DNA from: Nonomuraea aridisoli
GTDB taxonomy: Bacteria; Actinomycetota; Actinomycetes; Streptosporangiales; Streptosporangiaceae
Length of the DNA: 64,000 nt
NCBI RefSeq assembly: GCF_003236395.1
Contig: NZ_POUD01000005.1
Location: 25,365 to 89,364, forward strand
Direction: 5' to 3'
Shown here piece after piece: positions 14,368-22,324 of the stretch (position 1 is the first letter of the stretch; every line of letters starts with the position of its first letter). The translations under genes and the position numbers were made by a program. Below the pieces are notes generated by a model. That model searched no databases. It was not told where the DNA came from and was given only the letters and a program-made list of their open reading frames with translations.

Positions 14368-15531
14368 ATGAGCCGTACGGCACAGGTGGTCTGGGACGAC
14401 GCCCTCACCTCCTACAACTTCGGCCCCAGCCATCCGATGGCCCCGGTGCGCGTCGAGCTGACCATGGCGCTCGCCCGCGAGCTGGGCGTGCTCGACAAGG
14501 TCGAGCTGGGCGGCTGCGTCCCCGCGACCGACGACGAGCTGGCCATGGTCCACCGCCCCGGCTACATCGAGGCCGTCAAGCGCGTGTCCGCCACCGGGCA
14601 GCCCGACCCTGGCGCCGGGCTCGGCACCATGGACAACCCCGCGTTCAAGGGCGTCCACGAGGCGTCGGCACTGATCGCGGGCGCCTCGCTGGCCGCCGCC
14701 CGCGCGGTGTGGGAGGGCACGGCCGAGCACGCGGTCAACGTCGCCGGCGGCCTCCACCACGCCATGCCCGCCATGGCCAGCGGCTTCTGCGTCTACAACG
14801 ACCCCGCCCTCGCCATCGCCTGGCTGCTGCGCCAGGGCGCCCGCCGGGTCGCGTACGTCGACGTCGACGTCCACCACGGCGACGGCGTGCAGGCGGCCTT
14901 CTACGACGACCCCCGGGTGCTGACGATCAGCCTGCACGAGAGCCCGCGCACGCTCTTCCCCGGCACGGGGTTCCCCGAGGAGACCGGCGCCGACGGCACG
15001 GCGGTCAACGTCGCGCTCCCGGCCGGCTGCGGCGACGCCGGCTGGCTGCGGGCCTTCCACGCGATCGTGCCGCCGCTGGTGCACGAGTTCGCGCCCGAGA
15101 TCCTGGTGACCCAGCACGGCTGCGACAGCCACGCCCTCGACCCGCTGGCCAACCTGATGCTGAGCCTCGACGGCCAGCGCGCCGCGTACGCCGCCCTGCA
15201 CCGCCTGGCCCACGAGGCGGCCGGCGGCCGGTGGATCGCGGTCGGCGGCGGCGGTTACGAGCTCGTGCAGGTGGTGCCGCGGGCGTGGACGCACCTCATC
15301 GCGGAGGCCGCGGGACACCCCGTCGACCCCGCCACCCCGACCCCGCAGAGCTGGCGCCAGTTCGTACGCGACCGCACCGGCGAAACCGCGCCGCTCACCA
15401 TGACAGACGGCAGAAACCCGGAATTCACCGACCTGTCCGGTGGTTATGACCCTGCGGACCCCATTGACCGTGCTGTCATGGCGACCCGGAATGCGGTGTT
15501 CCCCCTGCACGGCCTCGATCCCATGCCCTGA
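14368..15531 (+). CDS. acuC: AcuC-type deacetylase (histone deacetylase superfamily)
   Basis: AcuC is a zinc hydrolase that removes acyl groups from protein lysines; in Bacillus it reactivates acetyl-CoA synthetase. The 387-residue protein has the class I HDAC features: NFGPSHPM near residue 17, the charge-relay pair H130-H131 in GGLHHAM, and metal ligands in YVDVDVHHGDGV (D167, H169). Later come THGCDSH-like QHGCDSH and GGGGY near residue 290. GAGGGA lies 6 bases before the ATG. No AcuA or Acs homolog is in the window, so the substrate is inferred only from the family. Confidence 0.92.
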   Translation: MSRTAQVVWDDALTSYNFGPSHPMAPVRVELTMALARELGVLDKVELGGCVPATDDELAMVHRPGYIEAVKRVSATGQPDPGAGLGTMDNPAFKGVHEASALIAGASLAAARAVWEGTAEHAVNVAGGLHHAMPAMASGFCVYNDPALAIAWLLRQGARRVAYVDVDVHHGDGVQAAFYDDPRVLTISLHESPRTLFPGTGFPEETGADGTAVNVALPAGCGDAGWLRAFHAIVPPLVHEFAPEILVTQHGCDSHALDPLANLMLSLDGQRAAYAALHRLAHEAAGGRWIAVGGGGYELVQVVPRAWTHLIAEAAGHPVDPATPTPQSWRQFVRDRTGETAPLTMTDGRNPEFTDLSGGYDPADPIDRAVMATRNAVFPLHGLDPMP

Positions 15532-15547
15532 CCTGAGGAAAGATGCA

Positions 15548-16330
15548 GTGCTGAGCCGCGACGAACTCCGTGAGCACCTTGTCCGAAGCCGTATCGCCGG
15601 CGATGTCGCGACCTCCCGCGAGAACAACCTCGACCACTACAGCTCGCTGGCCAACGGCGACCCCTACTACGCGCTCGGGCTGACGTTCGACCAGCCGTGG
15701 TCGTACCGCGACATCCTCGCGCTGATGGCCAAGTCGGCGGGTGTCGTCTCCGATCCCGGCCACCGTTCGGGCCAGGACACCATCGACCCCGACCTGACGA
15801 TCGACGCGATCGACGCCATGGCCGAGCGGGTCGCCGGGGTCCTGTCGCGGCCCGCGCCGCGCGTCCTGCTGGCCACCGGCCACCCCACCGGCCTGCTGGC
15901 CGTCCACCTGCCGCTGGCCGCCCTGTGCCAGGCGAACGGCGCCGTCCTGGTGACCCCCGCCGAGGGCTGGACGTACGCCGGCTCCGGGTTCGGGCGTCCG
16001 CGCCGGATCCGCTATCTGCAGGACGTCGCCATGCTCGACGACAAGGGCAACTTCGTGCACACCCACGACGCGGCCCCGATGCGCCACATGCTCGGAGAAC
16101 TCGACGGCGACCTGCCCGACCTGGTGATCGCCGACCACGGCTGGGCCGGAGCGGCCGGCGAGGCCGGCGTGCCGACGGTGGCCTTCGCCGACTCCAACGA
16201 CCCGGGGCTCTTCGTGGGCGAGGCCGAGGGCAAAATCGATGTGGTGGTCCCGCTCGACGACAATGTGTTGCCGCGCTATTACGCTCCGCTGACGGAGCGG
16301 CTCGTCACACAGGTCTCACGAGCCCTTTGA
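15548..16330 (+). CDS. Conserved actinobacterial protein, phosphatase-like by name only
   Basis: This 260-residue protein follows acuC by 16 bases and starts at a GTG with GAGGAAAG in front. Homologs at this locus in other actinomycetes are commonly labelled phosphatase, but I see no classical phosphatase motif. What is visible is an N-terminal DHYSSLANGDPYYALGL segment, a central alpha/beta region with VLLATGHPTGLLAVHLPLA, and a C-terminal VIADHGWAGAAGEAG followed by VAFADSNDPGLFV. The ATGHPTG and ADHG pieces suggest ligand-binding loops. It is probably co-transcribed with acuC. Confidence 0.7.
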   Translation: MLSRDELREHLVRSRIAGDVATSRENNLDHYSSLANGDPYYALGLTFDQPWSYRDILALMAKSAGVVSDPGHRSGQDTIDPDLTIDAIDAMAERVAGVLSRPAPRVLLATGHPTGLLAVHLPLAALCQANGAVLVTPAEGWTYAGSGFGRPRRIRYLQDVAMLDDKGNFVHTHDAAPMRHMLGELDGDLPDLVIADHGWAGAAGEAGVPTVAFADSNDPGLFVGEAEGKIDVVVPLDDNVLPRYYAPLTERLVTQVSRAL

Positions 16331-16642
16331 GTCGAATTCGGTCCTCCCGATACTGTCTTTTCGCGCCTGCATTCCAAGAGGCTCGCTGTCCCTTTGCCAA
16401 CTTTTGACCGGTCTCCGGCGACTCTTATGTGTGGCAGCTTGGACAGTTCCAAGGTCCAAGTGAGGTGCTCGGCCTGGCTGCTGGCCAGCGATTTCGCTGG
16501 TTCGCCTGACAGTCGGCTCCGTGGACTGAGAAAATAGGGGGTTTGCGCACTCGGAGTCCCGACTTACGCTGACGGCAGTACACGTGCGTGAGCAATGGCA
16601 CCAGTGGGGATAACCCGGAAACACGTGCGGAAGAGGCGTCCG
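16331..16642. other. Non-coding upstream region with dyad and promoter-like elements
   Basis: These 312 bases hold no convincing gene. TTGCGC (16543-16548) and TACGCT (16565-16570), separated by 16 bases, form a plausible promoter for the excisionase-like gene about 70 bases downstream. A second weaker pair is TTGACC (16404-16409) and TATGTG (16426-16431). A 16-base dyad lies between them at 16485-16500. The region is less GC-rich than its surroundings around 16330-16435. Confidence 0.5.
16485..16500. promoter_or_regulatory. Palindromic dyad, possible operator
   Basis: CCAGCGA-TT-TCGCTGG is a perfect 7-base inverted repeat. It sits about 43 bases upstream of the TTGCGC -35-like box. It may be an operator for the downstream regulator gene or a hairpin ending the upstream transcript; nothing in the sequence decides between these. 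Confidence 0.35.
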
Positions 16643-16846
16643 ATGGGTGCAGGCGAAAGACCTCTCAGCGAGGTGAAGTTCCTGACCGTCGCGGAAGTGG
16701 CGACGGTCATGAGGGTGTCCAAGATGACGGTGTACCGGCTCGTCCACTCCGGCGAGCTGCCGGCCATCCGCGTCGGCCGCTCGTTCAGGGTCCCTGAGCA
16801 GGCGGTACACGACTATCTCCGGGAGGCCTACATCGAGGCAGGTTGA
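16643..16846 (+). CDS. Excisionase/MerR-type small DNA-binding protein (BdtA-like)
   Basis: This 67-residue protein is almost entirely one winged helix-turn-helix of the excisionase type: FLTVAEVATVMRVSKMTVYRLV followed by ELPAIRVGRSFRVPEQAVHDYL (in parts). Streptomyces has a near-identical protein at the same location, described as a BldC-related regulator (BdtA), and mycobacteria keep a homolog between proC and the tiny ribosomal gene. The ATG at 16643 is chosen because GGAAGAGG stands 7 bases upstream and homologs start here; a longer frame from 16595 adds a basic stretch not seen in the family. Its target genes are unknown. Confidence 0.85.
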   Translation: MGAGERPLSEVKFLTVAEVATVMRVSKMTVYRLVHSGELPAIRVGRSFRVPEQAVHDYLREAYIEAG

Positions 16847-17019
16847 CGTAGCGGCACGTCAGACCGTGTCGTGAGTGCTGACGCGGGGAAGGCCCGGTCG
16901 CCGCGGCGCGTCCGGGCCCTCACCCCCGGTGGGGCGATCTACCATGGATCGCCGGTAGTCTGTGAGCCGGTGTGCGCTCGCACTCCGGTTCAGACTTGCT
17001 ATCACCACCTGGGGGTCCC

Positions 17020-17118
17020 GTGGGCTCTGTGATCAAGAAGCGCCGCAAGCGGATGGCTAAGAAGAAGCACCGCAAGCTGCTCAAGAAGACGCGCATCCAG
17101 CGGCGTAACAAGAAGTAA
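17020..17118 (+). CDS. Small ribosomal subunit protein bS22 (AURKAIP1/COX24 domain)
   Basis: A 32-residue, extremely basic peptide starts at GTG with [20 protein letters not shown] and ends RIQRRNKK. It matches the actinobacterial AURKAIP1/COX24-domain peptide that was found bound in the mycobacterial 30S subunit and named bS22, where it contacts 16S rRNA near the decoding side. More than half of its residues are Lys or Arg. It is easily missed because of its size. It lies between the excisionase-like regulator and the SDR gene, the same order as in mycobacteria and streptomycetes. Confidence 0.93.
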   Translation: MGSVIKKRRKRMAKKKHRKLLKKTRIQRRNKK

Positions 17119-17141
17119 CCGACGCCAGCTGCGAGGCGCTG

Positions 17142-18137
17142 ATGACCCACACCGTGCTAGTCACCGGGGTCTCGCGCCACATAGGCGCCCGGGTGGCGAG
17201 TGTTCTGGCGGCAGATCCCGACATCACCCGTGTCATCGGAGTGGACACCGTGCCGCCGCCCTCTCTCACGCGAGAAGGCGGCATCTCCCTCGGCGGAACG
17301 GAGTTCGTCCGGGTGGATCTGCGCAGCCCCGACATCGCCCAGGTGATCGCGGCCGCGGACATCGACACCGTTGTGCACATGAGTCTGGTCAGCGCTCCGT
17401 CGAGGAGCGGGGGCCGGGCGGCGATGAAAGAGCACAACATCATCGGCACCATGCAGTTGCTCGGTGCCTGCCAGCGGTCGGCGACCGTGCGGCGCGTGGT
17501 GGTCCGCTCCACCACCGCCGTCTACGGCTCGTCACCGCGGGATCCCGCGGTCTTCACCGAAGACCTGGAGCCCCACGTCGGCGGTCCCGTCCACGGCTAC
17601 GCCAAGGACGCGGCCGAGGTCGAGGGCTATGTCCGGGGTTTCGCGCGGCGCCGTCCCGACGTGACGGTGTCGTTGTTGCGCTTCGCCAACTTCATGGGTC
17701 CGGGCGTCGACTCGCCGCTGACGCGTTATTTCACCCAGCCGGTGCTGCCGACCGTGTTCGGCTTCGACCCGAGGCTGCAGTTCATCCATGAGGACGACGC
17801 GGTCGAGGTGTTGCGCCGGATGGCGACCGAGGATCACCCCGGCACGTTCAACGTGGCCGGGGCAGGCGTGCTGCTGTTGTCGCAGTGCGCGCGGCGGGCG
17901 GGGCGGCCGTCGATGCCGCTGTTCTCCCCCGCCTTCAAGGCCCTGGGCAACGCCGTGCGCAGGCTGGGGCTGGTCGAGTACTCCCCCGAGCAGGTCAGGC
18001 TGATGAGCTACGGCCGCGTGGTCGACACCTCGCGGCTGGAGGCGGCGCTGGGGTGGAGGCCCAAGTTCTCCACCGGCGCGGCGTTCGACGAGTTCCTGCG
18101 TTCGCGGGGGCTGCGGCCGTTCGGAGGTTCGCGGTGA
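17142..18137 (+). CDS. NAD-dependent epimerase/dehydratase-like SDR (GalE2-type)
   Basis: This 331-residue protein is an extended short-chain dehydrogenase. The nucleotide loop is GVSRHIGARV (residues 9-18), a variant lacking the first glycines of GxxGxxG. VHMSLVSAP lies at the fourth strand and STTAVYGSS carries the Ser/Thr of the active site. The Tyr motif reads YAKDA (Y153-A157), so the usual YxxxK Lys is missing at its normal place; K155 is the only nearby Lys. A sugar-nucleotide role is therefore uncertain. It stands 23 bases after bS22 and overlaps the acyltransferase start by one base. Confidence 0.82.
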   Translation: MTHTVLVTGVSRHIGARVASVLAADPDITRVIGVDTVPPPSLTREGGISLGGTEFVRVDLRSPDIAQVIAAADIDTVVHMSLVSAPSRSGGRAAMKEHNIIGTMQLLGACQRSATVRRVVVRSTTAVYGSSPRDPAVFTEDLEPHVGGPVHGYAKDAAEVEGYVRGFARRRPDVTVSLLRFANFMGPGVDSPLTRYFTQPVLPTVFGFDPRLQFIHEDDAVEVLRRMATEDHPGTFNVAGAGVLLLSQCARRAGRPSMPLFSPAFKALGNAVRRLGLVEYSPEQVRLMSYGRVVDTSRLEAALGWRPKFSTGAAFDEFLRSRGLRPFGGSR

Positions 18138-19039
18138 TGGGCGTTTCCGGGCACGGGGAGGACGGCCGGGTGATCCCGATCACCGCGGCGCCGTCGTACG
18201 CCGAGCCCGAGCCGCTGGCCAAGGCGCTGGCCTTCCTGCGCCGGCGGATCACCGGCGACTACGAGGTCGACGAGTTCGGCTACGACCCCGAGCTGACCGA
18301 CAAGGTCGTGCTGGAGCTGATCAGGCCGATCTACCACCACTGGTTCCGGGTCGAGTCGCTCGAGGTGAAGAACGTGCCCCAGGAGGGCGGCGCGCTCATC
18401 GTCGCCAACCACTCCGGCACGCTCCCGATCGACGCGCTGATGTTGCAGGTCGCGATGCACGACGAGGCCGGCCGGGCGCTGCGGCTGCTCGGCGCCGACC
18501 TGGTCTACCAGCTGCCGGTGCTCAGCCACGTCGCCCGCAAGACCGGCCACACGCTGGCCTGCCGCGAGGACGCCGACCGGCTGCTGCGCAAGGGCGAGAT
18601 CGTCGGGGTGTTCCCCGAGGGCTTCAAGGGCGTCGGCAAGCCGTTCTCCGAGCGCTACAAGCTGCAGCGCTTCGGCCGGGGCGGCTTCGTGGCCTCGGCC
18701 ATCCGCGCCGGGGTGCCGATCGTGCCCACCGCGATCGTCGGCGCCGAGGAGATCTACCCCAAGATCGGCGACCTGAAGTTCCTGGCCCGCACGCTCGGGC
18801 TGCCCTACGTGCCGATCACCCCGTTCTTCCCGCTGCTCGGGCCGCTCGGCCTGGTGCCGCTGCCGTCGAAGTGGCTGATCGAGTTCGGCGAGCCCATCCG
18901 TACCGACGAGTACGACCACGCGGCGGCCGACGACCCCATGCTGGTCTTCAACCTCACCGACCACGTCCGCGAGGCGATCCAGCAGCTGCTCAACGAGCTG
19001 CGGCTGCGCCGGGGCCACGCCTTCCCGCCGTTCTTCTGA
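18137..19039 (+). CDS. Lysophospholipid-type acyltransferase
   Basis: This 300-residue protein belongs to the PlsC/LPLAT superfamily, which transfers acyl chains to lipid hydroxyls at the membrane. The motif-I region reads VANHSGTLPID (H92, D99), giving HX6D instead of HX4D; the rest of the fold is recognisable, with FPEGFKGVGKPFSERY as the phosphate-binding block and VPIVPTAIVGAEE as the last block. A hydrophobic stretch PITPFFPLLGPLGLVPLP lies near residue 240. The ATG overlaps the SDR stop (TGATG). The SDR-acyltransferase pair is conserved next to bS22 in many actinobacteria, which suggests a shared lipid or glycolipid role. Confidence 0.86.
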   Translation: MGVSGHGEDGRVIPITAAPSYAEPEPLAKALAFLRRRITGDYEVDEFGYDPELTDKVVLELIRPIYHHWFRVESLEVKNVPQEGGALIVANHSGTLPIDALMLQVAMHDEAGRALRLLGADLVYQLPVLSHVARKTGHTLACREDADRLLRKGEIVGVFPEGFKGVGKPFSERYKLQRFGRGGFVASAIRAGVPIVPTAIVGAEEIYPKIGDLKFLARTLGLPYVPITPFFPLLGPLGLVPLPSKWLIEFGEPIRTDEYDHAAADDPMLVFNLTDHVREAIQQLLNELRLRRGHAFPPFF

Positions 19040-19110
19040 GCGGCTCCCGTGAACCCGCGAGGCGGGTCGCGGCAAGACATGCGTGACCGATCCCCCACAG
19101 AAGGGCGGAG

Positions 19111-19689
19111 ATGATCACGCAACCCGCCGTCAGGGGTGCGGACTCCGAGCTCGTGAGCGCCTCGTGGACCGACCCCGAGGCGTTCGCCGAGCTCTTCGAC
19201 CGCTACTCCGCCATGCTCTACCGCTACGTCTCCAAACGCCTCGGCCCGGAACAGGCCGAGGACCTCGTCGGGGAGACGTTCCTGATCGCGTTCGCCCGCC
19301 GCAGGAGCTACGACCTGGCCTACGCCGACGCCCGCCCGTGGTTGTTCGGCATCCTCACCAAGCTCGTCTCGCGGCACCACCGCAAGGAGGCCGCCCGCTA
19401 CCGCGCCCTGCTGCGCGCCCCCGTCGACTCCGCGGTGGAGTCGCCCGCCGACCGGGTGGCCGCCGGGGTGACCGCGCGTGCCGTGCGCGCGGAGCTGGCC
19501 GGCGCGCTGGCCGCGCTGCCCGCCAAGGACCGCGACGTGCTGCTGCTGATCGCCTGGGGCGACCTCACGTACGAGGAGGTCGCGCAGGCGCTCGGCATCC
19601 CCGTGGGCACCGTGCGCTCCCGCCTCAACAGGGGCAGGCGGAAGGTACGGGCCGCGCTCGGCGACACCAACCCCATGGAGGAGGAGTGA
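19111..19689 (+). CDS. RNA polymerase ECF-family sigma factor
   Basis: This 192-residue sigma factor has region 2 (FAELFDRYSAMLYRYVSKRLG, AEDLVGETFLIAFARR, and a core-binding/-10 segment with ARPWLFGILTKLVSRHHR) and region 4 (ALAALPAKDRDVLLLIAWGDL, YEEVAQALGIPVGTVRSRL). A short variable linker joins them. GGGCGGAG precedes the ATG. It ends 2 bases before the LCP gene, so the pair is co-expressed. No anti-sigma gene of ordinary type follows; the N-terminus of the LCP protein is the only candidate partner nearby. Confidence 0.92.
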   Translation: MITQPAVRGADSELVSASWTDPEAFAELFDRYSAMLYRYVSKRLGPEQAEDLVGETFLIAFARRRSYDLAYADARPWLFGILTKLVSRHHRKEAARYRALLRAPVDSAVESPADRVAAGVTARAVRAELAGALAALPAKDRDVLLLIAWGDLTYEEVAQALGIPVGTVRSRLNRGRRKVRAALGDTNPMEEE

Positions 19690-19691
19690 CG

Positions 19692-20696
19692 ATGGACGAC
19701 CTGAAGCTGCTCCGCGACCTCGGGGCCGAGCTGGAGCACGAGCCGCCGGCGACGCTGGCCCGCCAGCGGCATCGCCTGTTCACCGGCCGCCGGCGGCGCA
19801 GGCCGGGGTGGTGGGCCGCCGGGCTGGTGGCCGTCGCGACGTCCGTCGCGGTCGCGGTGCCCGTCGTGCTCGTCGGCGACCGTCACGACCCGGACCGCAC
19901 GATCGTCGCCGAGCCCGTGGACGTGAGCGGCACCCGCAACGTGCTCGTCGTCGGCTCGGACACGCGCGAGGGGGAGGGCAACGCGCAGTACGGGCCGGGG
20001 CAGGCCCGGGCCGGCGTCGGCGCGCGCTCCGACACCATCATGATCGTCCACCTGCCGGCCGACCGGAGGACGGCGACCGCCGTCAGCGTTCCCCGGGACT
20101 CGATGGTGCGCATCCCGCGCTGCGGCTCCTCCCCGCCCCGCGTGGACATGATCAACTCGGCGTACGACAACGGCGGGGTCGCGTGCCTGCGGACGACGCT
20201 GGAGAAGCTCACGGGGCTGCGCCTGGACCACACGGTCGAGGTGGACTTCACGGGCTTCAAGGACATGGTGGACGCCCTGGGAGGGGTGACGGTCACGCTG
20301 CCCAGGCCGGTGGACGACAGGGCGTCGAAGCTGAGGCTGCCCGCGGGCAGGTCACATCTCGACGGCGAGCAAGCCCTCGGCTACGTCCGCCTGCGTCACT
20401 ACGGCGACGGCTCGGACATCGCCCGCATCAAGCGGCAGCAGACGGTCGTGGTGGCGATGGTGCGCCAGGTGAAGAGCGCGCTCGGCGAGCCCGTCAAGCT
20501 GGAGGAACTGCTGAAGGAGGTTCGCGAGTCGGTGCGGACGGATCTCAGCATGGAGTCGATGTACCAGCTCGCCACGGAGTTGTCGGGGGCCAGGCTCGAC
20601 GTGGCCTCGGTGCCGTGGATGCCGCATCCGGAGGACAAGAACCGGATCGCCTGGAAACAGCCGGACGCGGACAAGCTGTTCGCCACACTGCGCTGA
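19692..20696 (+). CDS. LytR-CpsA-Psr (LCP) phosphotransferase with cytoplasmic N-terminal segment
   Basis: LCP enzymes attach wall polymers such as teichoic acids or arabinogalactan to peptidoglycan on the outer membrane face. The 334-residue protein has a cytoplasmic N-terminus (1-39), one transmembrane helix (about 40-62) and an external LCP domain. The LCP domain has VLVVGSDTRE, RSDTIMIVHL, VSVPRDSMV, INSAYDNGG and a late RLRHYGDGSDIARIKRQQ holding the conserved Asp and Arg residues. The first 30 residues (DDLKLLRDLGAELEHEPP) resemble the cytoplasmic N-termini of membrane proteins encoded next to ECF sigma factors in this order, so an anti-sigma role is possible but unproven. Confidence 0.9.
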   Translation: MDDLKLLRDLGAELEHEPPATLARQRHRLFTGRRRRRPGWWAAGLVAVATSVAVAVPVVLVGDRHDPDRTIVAEPVDVSGTRNVLVVGSDTREGEGNAQYGPGQARAGVGARSDTIMIVHLPADRRTATAVSVPRDSMVRIPRCGSSPPRVDMINSAYDNGGVACLRTTLEKLTGLRLDHTVEVDFTGFKDMVDALGGVTVTLPRPVDDRASKLRLPAGRSHLDGEQALGYVRLRHYGDGSDIARIKRQQTVVVAMVRQVKSALGEPVKLEELLKEVRESVRTDLSMESMYQLATELSGARLDVASVPWMPHPEDKNRIAWKQPDADKLFATLR

Positions 20697-20719
20697 GCAG
20701 GGGGCGGTGCGGGCAGCGG

Positions 20720-21592
20720 TCAGCGGTCGCGGTAGTGGCGGCGCAGGGCGATGCCGGCCGCCACGCTGCCCGCCACGGCGCCCACGCCGGCCGCTATCGG
20801 CAACGCGGCCATCGTCGCCTTGCGGCCGGTGCGGAAGTCCTTGATCGGCCAGTCGTGCTTCCTGGCGTGTTCGCGCAGCTCGCTGTCGGGGTTGATGGCC
20901 ACGGCGTGCCCCACCAGCGACAACATGGGCAGGTCGTTGGCGGAGTCGCTGTAGGCGGTGCAGCGGGTGAGGTCGAGGCCCTCGCGGCGGGCCAGCGCCC
21001 GCACCGCCTCGGCCTTGGCCGGCCCGTGGAGCAGGTCGCCGACCAGCCGCCCGGTGTAGACGCCGTTGCTGGTCTCGGCGACCGTGCCGAGCGCGCCGGT
21101 CAGGCCGAGCCGCTGGGCGATGACCCGGGCCAGCTCGATCGGCGTGGCGGTGACCAGCCAGACCCGCTGGCCGGCGTCGAGGTGGCTCTGCGCGAGCGCG
21201 CGCGTGCCGCCCCAGATGCGGTCGGCCATGACCTCGTCGTAGATCTCCTCGCCGAGGCGTACGACGTCGTCGACCTTGGTGCCGGCGACGAACGCCAGCG
21301 CGGTCTCCCTGGCCACGGCGATGTGCTCCGGGTTCTCGTTGCCGCGCAGCCGGAACACCGCCTGCCCGACCGCGAACTTGAACAGGTCGGACGAGGTGAA
21401 CAGCCCGCGCGTGGCCAGCCCGCGGGCGAAGTGGTAGATCGACGCGCCGCGCATCATGGTGTTGTCGACGTCGAAGAAGGCCGCGGCGTCCAGGTCGGGC
21501 TCGACCGGGGCAACGGTGACCGCAGCCTGTGCCGCGGCCTCGCCTGCGACCTCCGGCTGCACTTCCTGTCGTCGTCGCATGAGCCGCCACAT
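20720..21592 (-). CDS. HAD-family hydrolase, SerB1-like (HAD-IB)
   Basis: This 290-residue protein has the HAD motifs: FFDVDNT (nucleophile D41, acid D43), VTATP as motif II, a Lys in HGPAKAEAV as motif III, and [11 protein letters not shown] as motif IV. The cap between motifs I and II is helical, as in phosphoserine-phosphatase-like HAD-IB enzymes. A hydrophobic C-terminus ([22 protein letters not shown]) suggests membrane attachment. The substrate is not known; SerB1 is the family name, not a proven activity. The ATG stands 7 bases after a TAAGCT -10 box on the minus strand. Confidence 0.87.
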   Translation of the reverse strand: MWRLMRRRQEVQPEVAGEAAAQAAVTVAPVEPDLDAAAFFDVDNTMMRGASIYHFARGLATRGLFTSSDLFKFAVGQAVFRLRGNENPEHIAVARETALAFVAGTKVDDVVRLGEEIYDEVMADRIWGGTRALAQSHLDAGQRVWLVTATPIELARVIAQRLGLTGALGTVAETSNGVYTGRLVGDLLHGPAKAEAVRALARREGLDLTRCTAYSDSANDLPMLSLVGHAVAINPDSELREHARKHDWPIKDFRTGRKATMAALPIAAGVGAVAGSVAAGIALRRHYRDR

Positions 21593-21599
21593 GCGGTTC

Positions 21600-21605
21600 A
21601 GCTTA
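21600..21605 (-). promoter_or_regulatory. -10 element of the HAD hydrolase gene
   Basis: TAAGCT on the minus strand is followed by 7 bases and the ATG at 21592. There is no ribosome-binding site, so the transcript is probably leaderless. The element lies in the 18-base gap after the anti-sigma-like gene. Confidence 0.45.
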
Positions 21606-21610
21606 ACTTC

Positions 21611-22264
21611 CTACTCAGGGGGGACCAGACCGTCGATGTAGTCCAGATAGTCCTGAGCCTGGGCGAGCTGGGAGTCGTCGAGCTCCTGCAACATCGGCTT
21701 GACGGTTTCTTTCTGCTTCTCCGCGAATTTCTTGATCTTCGGCGAGCGCGGCTCGACGCGTTCGAGCCGCTCGATGCCGACCCGCGTCGACTTCTCCATG
21801 TCCTTAAGCGTCCTGCCGATCAGCGGGCCGCCGCTGGAGGAGCCGAGCAGGCTCGCGACCTCCTTGGCACGGGTCTCGGCCGAGGTGAGCTCGCGCTGTC
21901 CGCGTTCCGCGTCGTCGGCGCTCAGGTGGACGAACGTGCTCTCGGCGGCGCGCTTGAGCGGGTAGAGGGTGTCGCCCGGCACGGCCTGGTAGGTGGCGAA
22001 GGACGAGACCATCATCGCCCCCGCGAGCCCCACCGCGGCCAGCTGCGACAGCAGCGACCGGCGCCGCGACGGGCGCCGGTGGGCGCCCGTGGTCACGCCG
22101 GACACGCGTCCGGCCGGCTCGGGCCGCTCGGCGAGCCCGCCGGAGGCCAGTTCGGCGCGCAGACGTTCGCGGAAGGCCGGCGCGGGACCGCCGCCGAGCG
22201 GCATCTCCCGCAGCTCGGTGAGGTGTTCGAGCACGCGCTCCCGCCGCCTGCGCGCCCTGCTCAT
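21611..22264 (-). CDS. DUF5667-type membrane protein, probable RsbN-like anti-sigma factor
   Basis: This 217-residue protein has a basic cytoplasmic N-terminal part (1-68), one transmembrane helix (about 70-90) and an external helical part. That part opens with AVPGDTLYPLKRAAES, the signature of the DUF5667 family. In Streptomyces the gene just downstream of bldN encodes RsbN, a single-pass anti-sigma factor that holds sigma BldN. Here the same order is kept: this gene lies 60 bases after the bldN-like sigma gene on the same strand. Function is therefore assigned by position and architecture; sequence identity to RsbN could not be computed. Confidence 0.75.
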   Translation of the reverse strand: MSRARRRRERVLEHLTELREMPLGGGPAPAFRERLRAELASGGLAERPEPAGRVSGVTTGAHRRPSRRRSLLSQLAAVGLAGAMMVSSFATYQAVPGDTLYPLKRAAESTFVHLSADDAERGQRELTSAETRAKEVASLLGSSSGGPLIGRTLKDMEKSTRVGIERLERVEPRSPKIKKFAEKQKETVKPMLQELDDSQLAQAQDYLDYIDGLVPPE

Positions 22265-22324
22265 GAGTGCCCCCTGACCGCTCCGGTCGTGACACCGTTC
22301 CTAACGAGACCCCGGTGGCCGAGG

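Noticed and set aside
17142..18137. Naming the SDR gene galE
   Set aside because: The YxxxK motif lacks the Lys and the nucleotide loop is non-standard, so UDP-glucose epimerase activity cannot be claimed from sequence.
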